Positions 34,978-43,583 of a stretch of DNA of 64,000 bases are shown here, piece by piece. The position numbers and the translations under genes were made by a program. The notes under the pieces are model-generated. The model saw only the letters and a program-made list of their open reading frames with translations. It was not told the DNA's origin and ran no database searches. The DNA lies in contig AQSI01000001.1 in the NCBI GenBank assembly GCA_000402655.1, positions 62,001 to 126,000 of the forward strand, written 5' to 3'. The DNA comes from Fidelibacterota bacterium SCGC AAA298-D23. Lineage in GTDB: Bacteria; Fidelibacterota; Marinisomatia; Marinisomatales; Marinisomataceae. Every line of letters starts with the position of its first letter. Position 1 is the first letter of the stretch.

Positions 34978-35826
34978 TTATTTTTTCTTTCTGCGCTCAG
35001 CCATTGCTTTCCACATTGATTCAGGCAATTTAGTTAAATCAGAAAATTCTCCTGCTCCCGCAATCCATTCTCCACCGTCAATTGTAACAACTTCTCCATT
35101 GATATATGCAGAACCATCGCTCATTAAGTAGGATGCTAGATTTTCTAATTCGTGTCTTTCGCCAAAACGTTTCATAGGAATTTTATTTTTCATATCATCT
35201 TCAAAATCATCAAATCCTGGCGGCATTAATCTTGACCAAGCACCTTTTGTGGGGAATGGCCCTGGTGCTATTGCGTTAAATCGAATATTATATTTACCCC
35301 ACTCAACAGCTAGTGATCTTGTCATTGCTAAAACACCTGCTTTTGCAGCTGCAGATGGCACTACAAAAGGTGAACCGGTCCAGGCGTATGTTGTTACAAT
35401 ACTTAAAATATTACCTTTTTTATTTTTGATCATTTCTTTACCAAGAACACTTGTACAATTCCATGTACCCATAAGCACAATATCAATTACGGCCTTAAAA
35501 GCATTTTGACTAAGCATCTCAGTTGGAGAAATAAAATTACCAGCAGCATTATTCAACAGTGCGTCAACTGTTCCAAATTTATCTAATGCCTGTTTGGACA
35601 TAGATTCAACATCCTCAATTTTTCGTACATCCCCAGGGCAAGTTAACACATCAATATTTTGTTGTGAAAACTCATGAGCTGCTTCTTCAAGGACTTCCTT
35701 TCGTCTTCCACTGATTACTAAATTTGCTCCAAGTTCACCAAACCTTCTTGCCATGCTTTTTCCTAAACCTGAACCACCTCCAGTAACAACAATGGTTTTA
35801 TCATTTAATAAATTGTCTTTAAACAT
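34978..35826 (-). CDS. SDR-family reductase, 2,4-dienoyl-CoA/trans-2-enoyl-CoA reductase-like
   Basis: A 282-residue SDR. The cofactor motif is GGGSGLGKSMARRFGELGA with SGRR following, then NNAAGNF. The catalytic Tyr of classical SDRs is replaced: the region reads TTYAWTGSPFVVPSAAAKAG, with Ser/Ala before the Lys (SAAAK), as in peroxisomal 2,4-dienoyl-CoA reductases (DECR2), where Tyr is also absent. The PFPTKGAWSRLMP segment is also DECR-like. It probably helps degrade unsaturated fatty acids. It is co-transcribed with the second SDR (no gap). Confidence 0.86.
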   Translation of the reverse strand: MFKDNLLNDKTIVVTGGGSGLGKSMARRFGELGANLVISGRRKEVLEEAAHEFSQQNIDVLTCPGDVRKIEDVESMSKQALDKFGTVDALLNNAAGNFISPTEMLSQNAFKAVIDIVLMGTWNCTSVLGKEMIKNKKGNILSIVTTYAWTGSPFVVPSAAAKAGVLAMTRSLAVEWGKYNIRFNAIAPGPFPTKGAWSRLMPPGFDDFEDDMKNKIPMKRFGERHELENLASYLMSDGSAYINGEVVTIDGGEWIAGAGEFSDLTKLPESMWKAMAERRKKK

Positions 35827-35844
35827 ATTGTATTCTCCCCTTCA

Positions 35845-36156
35845 TTACTTTAATGCGTCTAAATTATTTTTTATTGTCTCGGTTTTTTCTTTGAGTGGAT
35901 TTAACACAGAATCCTCAATTACATCACCTATTTTTTCTTCGCTGCTTTCAAGCTGTGTTTTAATTTCATCAATATTGGGTAAAGGTTGATTTGTGAAAAG
36001 TAAATAGGCACAATATAAAATAAATAAGGTTATCCCAAGTGTAACAATTTTAAATAGTTTTTTAATTACGCTAAAGGTTATCATAGTAATTAACACTATT
36101 GCTACAGCAAGATAAGCAGGATTATCCGAAATGCTATTTAACAGATTTTCTAACAT
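35845..36156 (-). CDS. Small membrane protein of unknown function
   Basis: A 103-residue protein with two hydrophobic helices (about 14-32 and 37-54) and a polar, Glu/Lys-rich helical C-terminus that could form a coiled coil. No family is recognised. It lies 18 bases upstream of the dienoyl-CoA-reductase-like gene on the same strand and is divergent from lptD (37 bases between start codons). It could be a membrane anchor or scaffold. Confidence 0.6.
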   Translation of the reverse strand: MLENLLNSISDNPAYLAVAIVLITMITFSVIKKLFKIVTLGITLFILYCAYLLFTNQPLPNIDEIKTQLESSEEKIGDVIEDSVLNPLKEKTETIKNNLDALK

Positions 36157-36193
36157 TATATCAATTTATACATTACATTTCTACTTTACAAAG

Positions 36194-39100
36194 ATGAAAC
36201 ATAAATCAATACAAAACGTTAATAATAATGTGATTAAAAAAGTATGTGTTTTATTCTTTTTTCTAAATCTTGTTTTTGCTCAAGATAAAATTGAGTTGAA
36301 ACAAGCTGATTCTTTATCATCTATTCAAACTAATAATGAAACCCTTACTTCATTGAAGGGTAACATTATTTTCAAAAAAGGGAATCAGCTACTCTTTGGT
36401 GACAGAGCTACACAATCAAGCAATAATGATATAGTAAAACTTTACGATAATGTGAAAATTGAAGATGGAAATAAAACAATATTTTGCGATTCTTTGTTCT
36501 TCGACACTGAAAAAGATAAAATAGAACTTCTTGGACGAGTCAATATAAATAACGGCAATCAAATAATTACTTCTACCAAAGGAAGGTTGGACAATAAAAA
36601 TGAAAAAATTACACTCTTAAGCAATTCCAGTATTGAGGATAAAGACCAAAAAATTGAGGGTGATTTAATTGAAATTATTTTTGACAAAAGTGAAATTATA
36701 TCATTACAAGTTTTAGAAAATGGTTCCATTTTTTCTAAAAACTTTGGGTATGAAAAAGATAATAATAACAAAAATCAATCTATTGAAAATCAAGATATAC
36801 TTTCTGGTAATATTATTAGTATAAGTATGAAAGATAATCAAGTTGATGAAATTGAACTTAAAGGAATGGCTTCAAGCTTTATACACCTTTATGAAGATTC
36901 ACTTTATCAAGGTACAAATGAAATTTCGGGCGATAAAATTGTCTTACAATTAAAGAATAATAATGCTACTGAATTAGTATCTAATGGAGGTGTAATAGGT
37001 AAATTTATTCCTTCTTCTTCAAATTCATCAGGTCAGGAAAAAGTAGATTATAGTGGAGATAGAGTAGAATTTGATACTAATTCAAGATCCTCAAAAATGT
37101 ATGGGAATGCTAACATCGTTCAAGTTGGAATGGATTTAACAGCTGCTCAAATAAATCTTGACTGGAAAAGCAACATTCTAGAAGCATTTAGCACTAATGC
37201 TTTTAATCAAGATGAAAATTTAGAACCTACTTTAATTGAAAATGGTCGCGAACCAGTTTCAGGAAAATCTATGGTTTATAATATTAAAAATAGAAAAGGA
37301 AAAGTAATTGCTGGTAAAACTAAAGTACAAAATAATACTTATATCGGCACAAAAATTACTACTGTTTCCGACAGCACTTTTTACATTGATGATTGCATTT
37401 TCACATCCTGTGATCCATCAAAATTTTATATTGGAAGTAAACAGGCAAAAATTATTTATGGAGATAAAATTATATTAAAGCCATTAAACATCGTTGTCGG
37501 AGGTGTACCAATTTTTGGTATACCAAAAGCTATCTTTCCTCATTCCAATGAAGAAAGAAGATCTGGCTGGATCATGCCATCTTTCGGGTCATCAGATAAT
37601 CGAGGAAACTACTTAGATGGGCTTGGATATTATTTTGCTCCAAATGATTATTTTGGTTCTGAAAATTCAATAATTTTTGCTGATAGACAGGGTTTAATTC
37701 TTAAATCAAAAAACCAATATAAAAATCGTTACAAATTTAGCGGTGGATTCAACTTTGAAATTCGTAAACATTTGAGTTCCTCAGAACAGGATATTGCAAA
37801 ACTAAATGAAAACAATAAGACAGATTTCTCTTTAAATTGGAATCACAATCAAATTCTTCGAAACGACCAAACACTAAGATCAAATGTAAGCTATTACAGT
37901 AATGGTGAATACAATCGTGAGACAAGCATTGATCCAATCAAAAGATTAAATCAGCAAGCAATTTCTAATGCTACATACTCAAAAAGATGGAAAGATAAAA
38001 ATATCTCAATGAGCGTCAATGTATCCAACAAACAAGATTTAATGTCCAAAAATAAGGTTAATAGTTCATCTTCTTTTTATCAAAATCCTACTAGTCTTTC
38101 TTCTTCTATCACAGAGAACACAAGCACGCTTCCTTCATTAAATTTTCGAGTTGGAAGAAGAAACTTATTTCGCAACTCAAACGAATCTTTTTTAAATAAT
38201 ATTCAATGGGATTTTAATTCAAGAATTTTAAATAATTCTAAAAACTATTATCGCTCTCAAGAGTTGATTGACGAACAAGGAATAAGCAGCTTTCAATGGG
38301 AGCAGGATGATGATGGAAATGCTATTGCTTTTAATCAAAGTGATATAATGTTAAAAAATAAATTTAGCATTAATGCTCCATTTACTGCTTTTAAGTATGT
38401 TGCAATAAACCCAAATATTAATATCAGTTCTGACTTTGTAAATAGATTTCAAGAAGCGTCCATTAATGAAGAAAATGAAGTAGAATTGAATACGATTGAC
38501 CGCTTTAAAAATAGGACTATCTCAAATTTGGCTTTATCGATATCTACCAAAGTGTACGGCATTTTACCATTTAAGGTGAGAAATTTTCAAGCTATTAGAC
38601 ATGTAATGACGCCAAGGATTGGATTTTCATATTCCCCTAATTATCTCAAAAATGATAATTATTTTCAGGAATTTAATGATGAATACTATGATTATTTTTC
38701 TGGAACCCTTATAGGCTCTACTCCAAGAACAAGTAGCAAAAAAATTAACCTATCTCTTGGAAATGTATTTCAAGCAAAGAGAAGTATAAATAATGAAGAA
38801 GAAAAAATAGATCTTTTTTCTTTACGTATGAATACTGGGTATGATGTAAACAAAGAAGAATTCAAATTATCCACTTTAAATTCTTCTTTAAGAAGCAGCT
38901 TAAAAAATGGAACAAATATTGATATGAATTTTACTCATGATTTTTATGAGTTTAATAAAGAAGAAAGTATAAGAATTAATAAACTCCGATCAATTCCTAG
39001 GCTTACTGGTATCAGGCTTTCAACAAATTTTACATTAAAGGGTAAAAAAAATGATATTCAAAATGATAATGAATTATCAGAAGAAACAAAAAATTTTCTA

Positions 39101-39454
39101 AATGATTTTTCCTCCAATATTTGGCAAAGCAGAATTGGTGTAAGTTATACATTAAACAAAATTAATCCGGACAATAAAATTGAGAATTTTTGGCTTAATT
39201 CTAATACAAGTGTAAATGTCACAAATAATTGGAAGTTAAATTATAATGCGAGATTTAATCTTATAGATAATAATATAGTTCGACACAATTTGACACTTTA
39301 TCGAGAAATTGATTGTTGGGAATTATTTGTTGATTGGACCCCTAATGGATATGCTAGAGGATTATATTTTAGATTAAACTTAAAATCAGATATGCTTCAA
39401 GATCTAAAAGTTGAACAAAAAACAGGAATCTATACTACTAGACCAAGTTTTTAG
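36194..39454 (+). CDS. lptD: LPS-assembly protein LptD (OstA)
   Basis: A 1086-residue protein starting at ATG 36194 (signal peptide ends near VFAQ); the open frame runs 63 bases further upstream into the divergent promoter. The N-terminal part to about residue 330 is LptA-like beta-jelly-roll repeats (LFGDRATQSSNNDIVKLYDN and related). The C-terminal part is a strand-rich barrel with IFTSCDPSKFYIGSKQAKI and PIFGIPKAIFPH near its start, matching LptD of the Bacteroidota type. It inserts LPS into the outer leaflet of the outer membrane, with LptE. It is longer than E. coli LptD (784) because of repeat expansion in the periplasmic part. Confidence 0.88.
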   Translation: MKHKSIQNVNNNVIKKVCVLFFFLNLVFAQDKIELKQADSLSSIQTNNETLTSLKGNIIFKKGNQLLFGDRATQSSNNDIVKLYDNVKIEDGNKTIFCDSLFFDTEKDKIELLGRVNINNGNQIITSTKGRLDNKNEKITLLSNSSIEDKDQKIEGDLIEIIFDKSEIISLQVLENGSIFSKNFGYEKDNNNKNQSIENQDILSGNIISISMKDNQVDEIELKGMASSFIHLYEDSLYQGTNEISGDKIVLQLKNNNATELVSNGGVIGKFIPSSSNSSGQEKVDYSGDRVEFDTNSRSSKMYGNANIVQVGMDLTAAQINLDWKSNILEAFSTNAFNQDENLEPTLIENGREPVSGKSMVYNIKNRKGKVIAGKTKVQNNTYIGTKITTVSDSTFYIDDCIFTSCDPSKFYIGSKQAKIIYGDKIILKPLNIVVGGVPIFGIPKAIFPHSNEERRSGWIMPSFGSSDNRGNYLDGLGYYFAPNDYFGSENSIIFADRQGLILKSKNQYKNRYKFSGGFNFEIRKHLSSSEQDIAKLNENNKTDFSLNWNHNQILRNDQTLRSNVSYYSNGEYNRETSIDPIKRLNQQAISNATYSKRWKDKNISMSVNVSNKQDLMSKNKVNSSSSFYQNPTSLSSSITENTSTLPSLNFRVGRRNLFRNSNESFLNNIQWDFNSRILNNSKNYYRSQELIDEQGISSFQWEQDDDGNAIAFNQSDIMLKNKFSINAPFTAFKYVAINPNINISSDFVNRFQEASINEENEVELNTIDRFKNRTISNLALSISTKVYGILPFKVRNFQAIRHVMTPRIGFSYSPNYLKNDNYFQEFNDEYYDYFSGTLIGSTPRTSSKKINLSLGNVFQAKRSINNEEEKIDLFSLRMNTGYDVNKEEFKLSTLNSSLRSSLKNGTNIDMNFTHDFYEFNKEESIRINKLRSIPRLTGIRLSTNFTLKGKKNDIQNDNELSEETKNFLNDFSSNIWQSRIGVSYTLNKINPDNKIENFWLNSNTSVNVTNNWKLNYNARFNLIDNNIVRHNLTLYREIDCWELFVDWTPNGYARGLYFRLNLKSDMLQDLKVEQKTGIYTTRPSF

Positions 39455-39489
39455 GTGTTATTACTTAAAAAAATTATTAAAGTTGTTTT

Positions 39490-40713
39490 GTGAAATCAAA
39501 ATTCCAGAAAATTAAAGGAACTTATGATATACTTCCGCCGGAAAGTAAAAAATGGAATACAGCTGTTTCAATTCTTCAATCATTAAGCGAACAATTTGGA
39601 TATGAAGAAATCAAAACTCCAATAATTGAAAATATTGATTTATTTAAACAAAATATTGGATATGAAACTGATGTTTCAAAGGAAATGTTTTCTTGGGAAG
39701 ATCCTTCTGGCAGTCAATTAGTTTTAAAGCCTGAAATGACTGCTCCTGTTGTTAGAGCGTACATTGAATCAGGATTTTTCAGAAGTAAACCTTTGTGCAA
39801 ACTATTTTATATTGATGCTTTATTTCGTAGAGAAAAACCGCAAAAAGGAAGACAAAGACAATTTCATCAATTCGGGATAGAAGCACTTGGATCTTCTGAG
39901 GTCGAACAAGATGTAGAGGTTATTCTTTTGGCAACAAAGATATTATGTCATTTGGGCATTTCAAATACCACTCTTCAAATAAATGATATTGGTAATTATG
40001 AAACTAGAAAAAAATATCAGGAAAAATTGAATGAATACTTTTCAGATTATAAATCTAGTTTATCAAAATTATCTCAAAATAGGTTAGGAAATAACTCTTT
40101 GCGCATTCTTGACAGTAAAGAAGAGGAAGACATCGAAATCATTAAAAATGCTCCATTGATTAAAGAATTTTTAACAAAGGATGAATTAAATAACTATTCA
40201 TCACTTTTAACTCACTTAGATGCATTAGGAATACCTTACAAAGAAAATGGTCATTTAGTGAGAGGGCTTGACTACTACAATGGAACTACATTCGAAATTT
40301 CAAACATGTCATCAAAATCACAAAATGCGTTGCTTGGTGGTGGAAGATACGACTATTTGGTTGAAAGCATGGGTGGACCATCTACACCTGCTGTTGGGTT
40401 TGCTGCAGGTATTGAAAGACTTTTAATTGAATCATCAACAGAAGATAAAAATGAAACAATAGATTTTTTCATTGGTTTTGAATCTCATGCTGAAAGCGCT
40501 ATTAAGATAGCAAATCAATTAATTGATGAAGGTTATTCCCTTTATATTGATACTTTAAAAAGATCTGAAAAGAATCAGTTAAAAAATGCAATTAAAATGA
40601 ATGCAAGTTTTTACTTAAGATGTGATGAATCAATTAAGCTAAAAAACTTAACTTCAAAAGAAGAATTAGTTGTAAATAATATTTCAGACATCAAAAAATT
40701 AATAAAATTGTAA
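39490..40713 (+). CDS. hisS: Histidyl-tRNA synthetase
   Basis: A 407-residue class II synthetase of normal length with a GTG start. Motif 1 region KIKGTYDILPPE, motif 2 FRREKPQKGRQRQFHQFG, the histidine-A motif LVRGLDYYNGTTFEI and motif 3 GGGRYDYLVESMGGP with AAGIERL are all visible, and an HGTP anticodon-binding domain ends the protein. It charges tRNA-His. It is 35 bases after lptD and may be read from the same transcript. A 28-bp palindrome follows its stop. Confidence 0.96.
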   Translation: MKSKFQKIKGTYDILPPESKKWNTAVSILQSLSEQFGYEEIKTPIIENIDLFKQNIGYETDVSKEMFSWEDPSGSQLVLKPEMTAPVVRAYIESGFFRSKPLCKLFYIDALFRREKPQKGRQRQFHQFGIEALGSSEVEQDVEVILLATKILCHLGISNTTLQINDIGNYETRKKYQEKLNEYFSDYKSSLSKLSQNRLGNNSLRILDSKEEEDIEIIKNAPLIKEFLTKDELNNYSSLLTHLDALGIPYKENGHLVRGLDYYNGTTFEISNMSSKSQNALLGGGRYDYLVESMGGPSTPAVGFAAGIERLLIESSTEDKNETIDFFIGFESHAESAIKIANQLIDEGYSLYIDTLKRSEKNQLKNAIKMNASFYLRCDESIKLKNLTSKEELVVNNISDIKKLIKL

Positions 40714-40719
40714 CCCAAT

Positions 40720-40747
40720 AATTTATATTTATATATAAATATAAATT
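40720..40747. repeat. 28-bp perfect A/T palindrome upstream of topA
   Basis: Fourteen bases (AATTTATATTTATA) are followed directly by their exact reverse complement, giving a 28-bp perfect palindrome made only of A and T. It ends two bases before a TTGACA box and about 40 bases before the topA ATG. Such sequences extrude as cruciforms under negative supercoiling. A T-run follows it on the plus strand, so it could also act as a weak hisS terminator. Confidence 0.7.
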
Positions 40748-40748
40748 T

Positions 40749-40778
40749 TTGACAAATACTCTCCGATTTGTGTAAGTT
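40749..40778 (+). promoter_or_regulatory. Putative topA promoter
   Basis: A perfect -35 hexamer TTGACA (40749-40754) is followed 18 bases later by TAAGTT (40773-40778), a moderate -10 element. Transcription would begin roughly at the topA start codon, giving a leaderless or very short-leader mRNA, so the -10 assignment is uncertain. It adjoins the 28-bp palindrome. Confidence 0.4.
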
Positions 40779-40788
40779 GCCAACCAAT

Positions 40789-43221
40789 ATGTCAAAAAAT
40801 GAAAAACTATTAATTATTGTAGAGTCTCCATCAAAGACCAAAACAATATCAAAATATGTAGATAATGCATCAGTTATTGCTAGCGTAGGTCATTTCAAAG
40901 ATCTTCCAAAAAAAGATATGGGAATAGATATTGATAACGATTTTGCTATGCAAATAGAAAGTATGCCTGATAAGAAAAAGTTTCTATCTCAATTAAAAAA
41001 AGAGGTGAAAATCGCTGATCGCATATTAATTGCCACTGACCCAGACCGTGAAGGTGAAGCAATTGCAGCAGATATTGCATCTGAAATCAAAGGAGATATT
41101 GAAAGAGTTGAATTCACTGAAATAACAAAGCAAGCTGTTTTAGAAGCAGTTAATAATTCTCGAAAAATAAATTATGATTTGGTAGATGCTCAACGTGCCA
41201 GAAGAGCTATTGACCGCATTGTTGGTTTTTCATTTTCTCCAGTACTTTGGAAAACATTACGATCTTTAAAAAATAAAGGCCTATCAGCTGGTCGTGTACA
41301 ATCAGTTGCTCTAAAACTATTGGTTGATCGTGAAAAGCTTAGAAATAAGTTTATTGAAAATAAATTTTATGCTATTGATGCAAATATTTCGGAAGAGAGA
41401 AGCGGTGAAATTTTTAAAGCATCATTAGTCTCATATAACGGAAAACCCGTTGCTAAAAGCGATGATTTTGGAAAATTTGATGTTGGTTTAAAAGATGATA
41501 ATATTATTCAAGTAGATCAAAAATTAGCAGAACAAATAAAAGAAGAATGCAATGCTAATGATTGGTTAGTTAATAATATTGAAAGTAAACCAACTTCCAG
41601 CTCTCCAGCGCCACCGTTCACCACAAGCACACTACAACAAGATGCTTCAAGAAGATTTGGATTTTCTCCAAAAAGAACAATGGTAGTTGCACAAAAACTT
41701 TATGAACAAGGGTTTATTACATACATGAGAACTGATTCTACCCATCTTTCATCTGAAGCATTAAATGCTTCCAAGAAATTTATAGAAAGCAGTTTTGGGA
41801 ATGATTTTTTATCTGAAAAAACGAATATCTATAAAAATAAAGTTGCCAATGCTCAAGAAGCTCATGAAGCTATTCGTCCAGCAGGTACAGCATTTAGTAA
41901 AGTTGAAAATGTCCAAAAAATTGGTGCTGATGAAGCAAAACTATACGAATTAATTTTGAATAGAACAGTTGCCTCTCAAATGAAGCCCGCACAATATATT
42001 CGAACAAACGTTGAAATTCATAATGGAACATCTATCTTTAAAGCTAGTGGAAATGTTACAGTATTTAAAGGTTACACTTTAGCATATGAACAAGCCTTGA
42101 CAAGAAAAGATAAAGGCAGACCTGATAGCCTACCAGCTTTGGATAAACAATCCAAAATTCAAAGCAAGGAAGTATTGCTTGAAGAAAAAACCACATCTCC
42201 TCCTAGAAGATTTTCAGAAGCTATGTTAGTTAAAGAAATGGAAACAAGAGGAATTGGAAGACCTTCTACTTACTCTGCAATTATAGAAAAATTGTCGCAA
42301 AAAGAATATGTTGTGAAAAAAAATAAAACTTTAATACCAACTTTTGTTGGAATAGCGGTATCACAATTATTAGAAAACCATTATAATGCATTATTCAATG
42401 AGAGATTTACAGCTGATATGGAAAATCGTTTGGATGCTATATCCAGATCTGAAAATTCATACTTAGAAGTATTAAAAGAATTTTACTATGGTAATAATGA
42501 CTACAAAGGAGTAGCAAAATTATTAGATGAAGAAGTTGACATTGCAAAGGCATGTACAGTTAATGTAGAAAAAGATTTAGATATTAGAATCGGTAAGTTT
42601 GGTCCATATGTTCAAAAAGATGGTAATAACACAACTATTCCTGAAGATTTATTTTTTGGAGAGCTAAACAAGAAGAAATTAGACGATCTTGACAGTATGC
42701 AGAAAGAGGATAATGTTATTGGAGTTCATACTAATGGAGAAAATATTTTATTAAAAATTGGTAGATACGGACCATATGTCGAGCTTGAAAAAAGTAAAAA
42801 AAGAAAGTCTGTTTTAAAAAGTATTGGTGTAGAAAATCTCACACAAGACATAGCTATCGAACTATTAAGTCTTCCAAAAAAATTAGGTGCTCATCCTGAT
42901 ACAGATGAAGATGTTTTAGCTGATTTTGGGCCATACGGTCCTTACGTTAAGTGTGGTAAAATAAATGCATCAATGAAATCAGATGAGAGCCCATTAACAA
43001 TAACATTGGAAAATGCTGTAAAGTTAATTAAAGATAGAAAGCTAAAATTTGAGCCAAAAGTTCTTGGTGAACACCCCAAGACTAAAAATGAGGTATCAAT
43101 CAAAAGAGGACGATTTGGACCATACGTTACCGACGGAAAGAAAAATGCGTCTTTAAAAGGATATGTAGTTGATGAAGTCACTTTAGATCAAGCAGTACAA
43201 TTAATTGACGAAAAATCATGA
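40789..43221 (+). CDS. topA: DNA topoisomerase I
   Basis: An 810-residue type IA topoisomerase, starting at ATG 40789 (MSKNEKLL); an upstream in-frame TTG is less natural. The Toprim domain has LLIIVESPSKTKTI and ATDPDREGEAIA; the catalytic Tyr is in ITYMRTDSTHLS. The C-terminal quarter lacks the usual CxxC zinc ribbons and instead has four glycine/aromatic repeats (KFGPYV, RYGPYV, YGPYV, RFGPYV). It relaxes negative supercoils and balances gyrase. Its end overlaps ccmH by four bases (ATGA). Regulation may involve the AT palindrome upstream. Confidence 0.96.
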   Translation: MSKNEKLLIIVESPSKTKTISKYVDNASVIASVGHFKDLPKKDMGIDIDNDFAMQIESMPDKKKFLSQLKKEVKIADRILIATDPDREGEAIAADIASEIKGDIERVEFTEITKQAVLEAVNNSRKINYDLVDAQRARRAIDRIVGFSFSPVLWKTLRSLKNKGLSAGRVQSVALKLLVDREKLRNKFIENKFYAIDANISEERSGEIFKASLVSYNGKPVAKSDDFGKFDVGLKDDNIIQVDQKLAEQIKEECNANDWLVNNIESKPTSSSPAPPFTTSTLQQDASRRFGFSPKRTMVVAQKLYEQGFITYMRTDSTHLSSEALNASKKFIESSFGNDFLSEKTNIYKNKVANAQEAHEAIRPAGTAFSKVENVQKIGADEAKLYELILNRTVASQMKPAQYIRTNVEIHNGTSIFKASGNVTVFKGYTLAYEQALTRKDKGRPDSLPALDKQSKIQSKEVLLEEKTTSPPRRFSEAMLVKEMETRGIGRPSTYSAIIEKLSQKEYVVKKNKTLIPTFVGIAVSQLLENHYNALFNERFTADMENRLDAISRSENSYLEVLKEFYYGNNDYKGVAKLLDEEVDIAKACTVNVEKDLDIRIGKFGPYVQKDGNNTTIPEDLFFGELNKKKLDDLDSMQKEDNVIGVHTNGENILLKIGRYGPYVELEKSKKRKSVLKSIGVENLTQDIAIELLSLPKKLGAHPDTDEDVLADFGPYGPYVKCGKINASMKSDESPLTITLENAVKLIKDRKLKFEPKVLGEHPKTKNEVSIKRGRFGPYVTDGKKNASLKGYVVDEVTLDQAVQLIDEKS

Positions 43222-43571
43222 CGAAAAATTTATATTTATTTTTTTTTAGTACAATTTTATTACTTGGATTTCAATCTTCTATTGAAGAACGCTTATATAC
43301 ACTTAATAGAGATCTTATGTGTCCAGTCTGTGATGGGCTAACCTTAGAGCAATCTCAAGCTACACCTGCCCTCGAAATGAAAGACGAAATTAAAAAAATG
43401 GTGATTCAAGGAATGTCTGATGAAGAAATTAAAGAACATTTTGTTCAAAAATACGGTATTGAAATTCTTGCTAACCCTCCAAAAAAAGGCTTTGATACTC
43501 TAGTTTGGCTCGCACCTCTATTTTTTGGTTTTTTTGGAATAGTTTTTCTGTACAGATATATTTTTTCTTAA
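43218..43571 (+). CDS. ccmH: CcmH-type cytochrome c maturation protein
   Basis: A 117-residue protein with an N-terminal signal/anchor, the redox motif LMCPVCDG (CPVC), the usual ALEMKDEIKKMV helix, YGIEILANPPKKGFDTLVW, and a C-terminal membrane helix. CcmH keeps apocytochrome c cysteines reduced for heme attachment in the periplasm. Only this Ccm component is encoded here, joined to topA by a four-base overlap; other Ccm genes must be elsewhere. It lacks the long TPR extension of E. coli CcmH and equals CcmL/CcmH of split systems. Confidence 0.92.
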   Translation: MTKNLYLFFFSTILLLGFQSSIEERLYTLNRDLMCPVCDGLTLEQSQATPALEMKDEIKKMVIQGMSDEEIKEHFVQKYGIEILANPPKKGFDTLVWLAPLFFGFFGIVFLYRYIFS

Positions 43572-43583
43572 ACTCTATACAAA

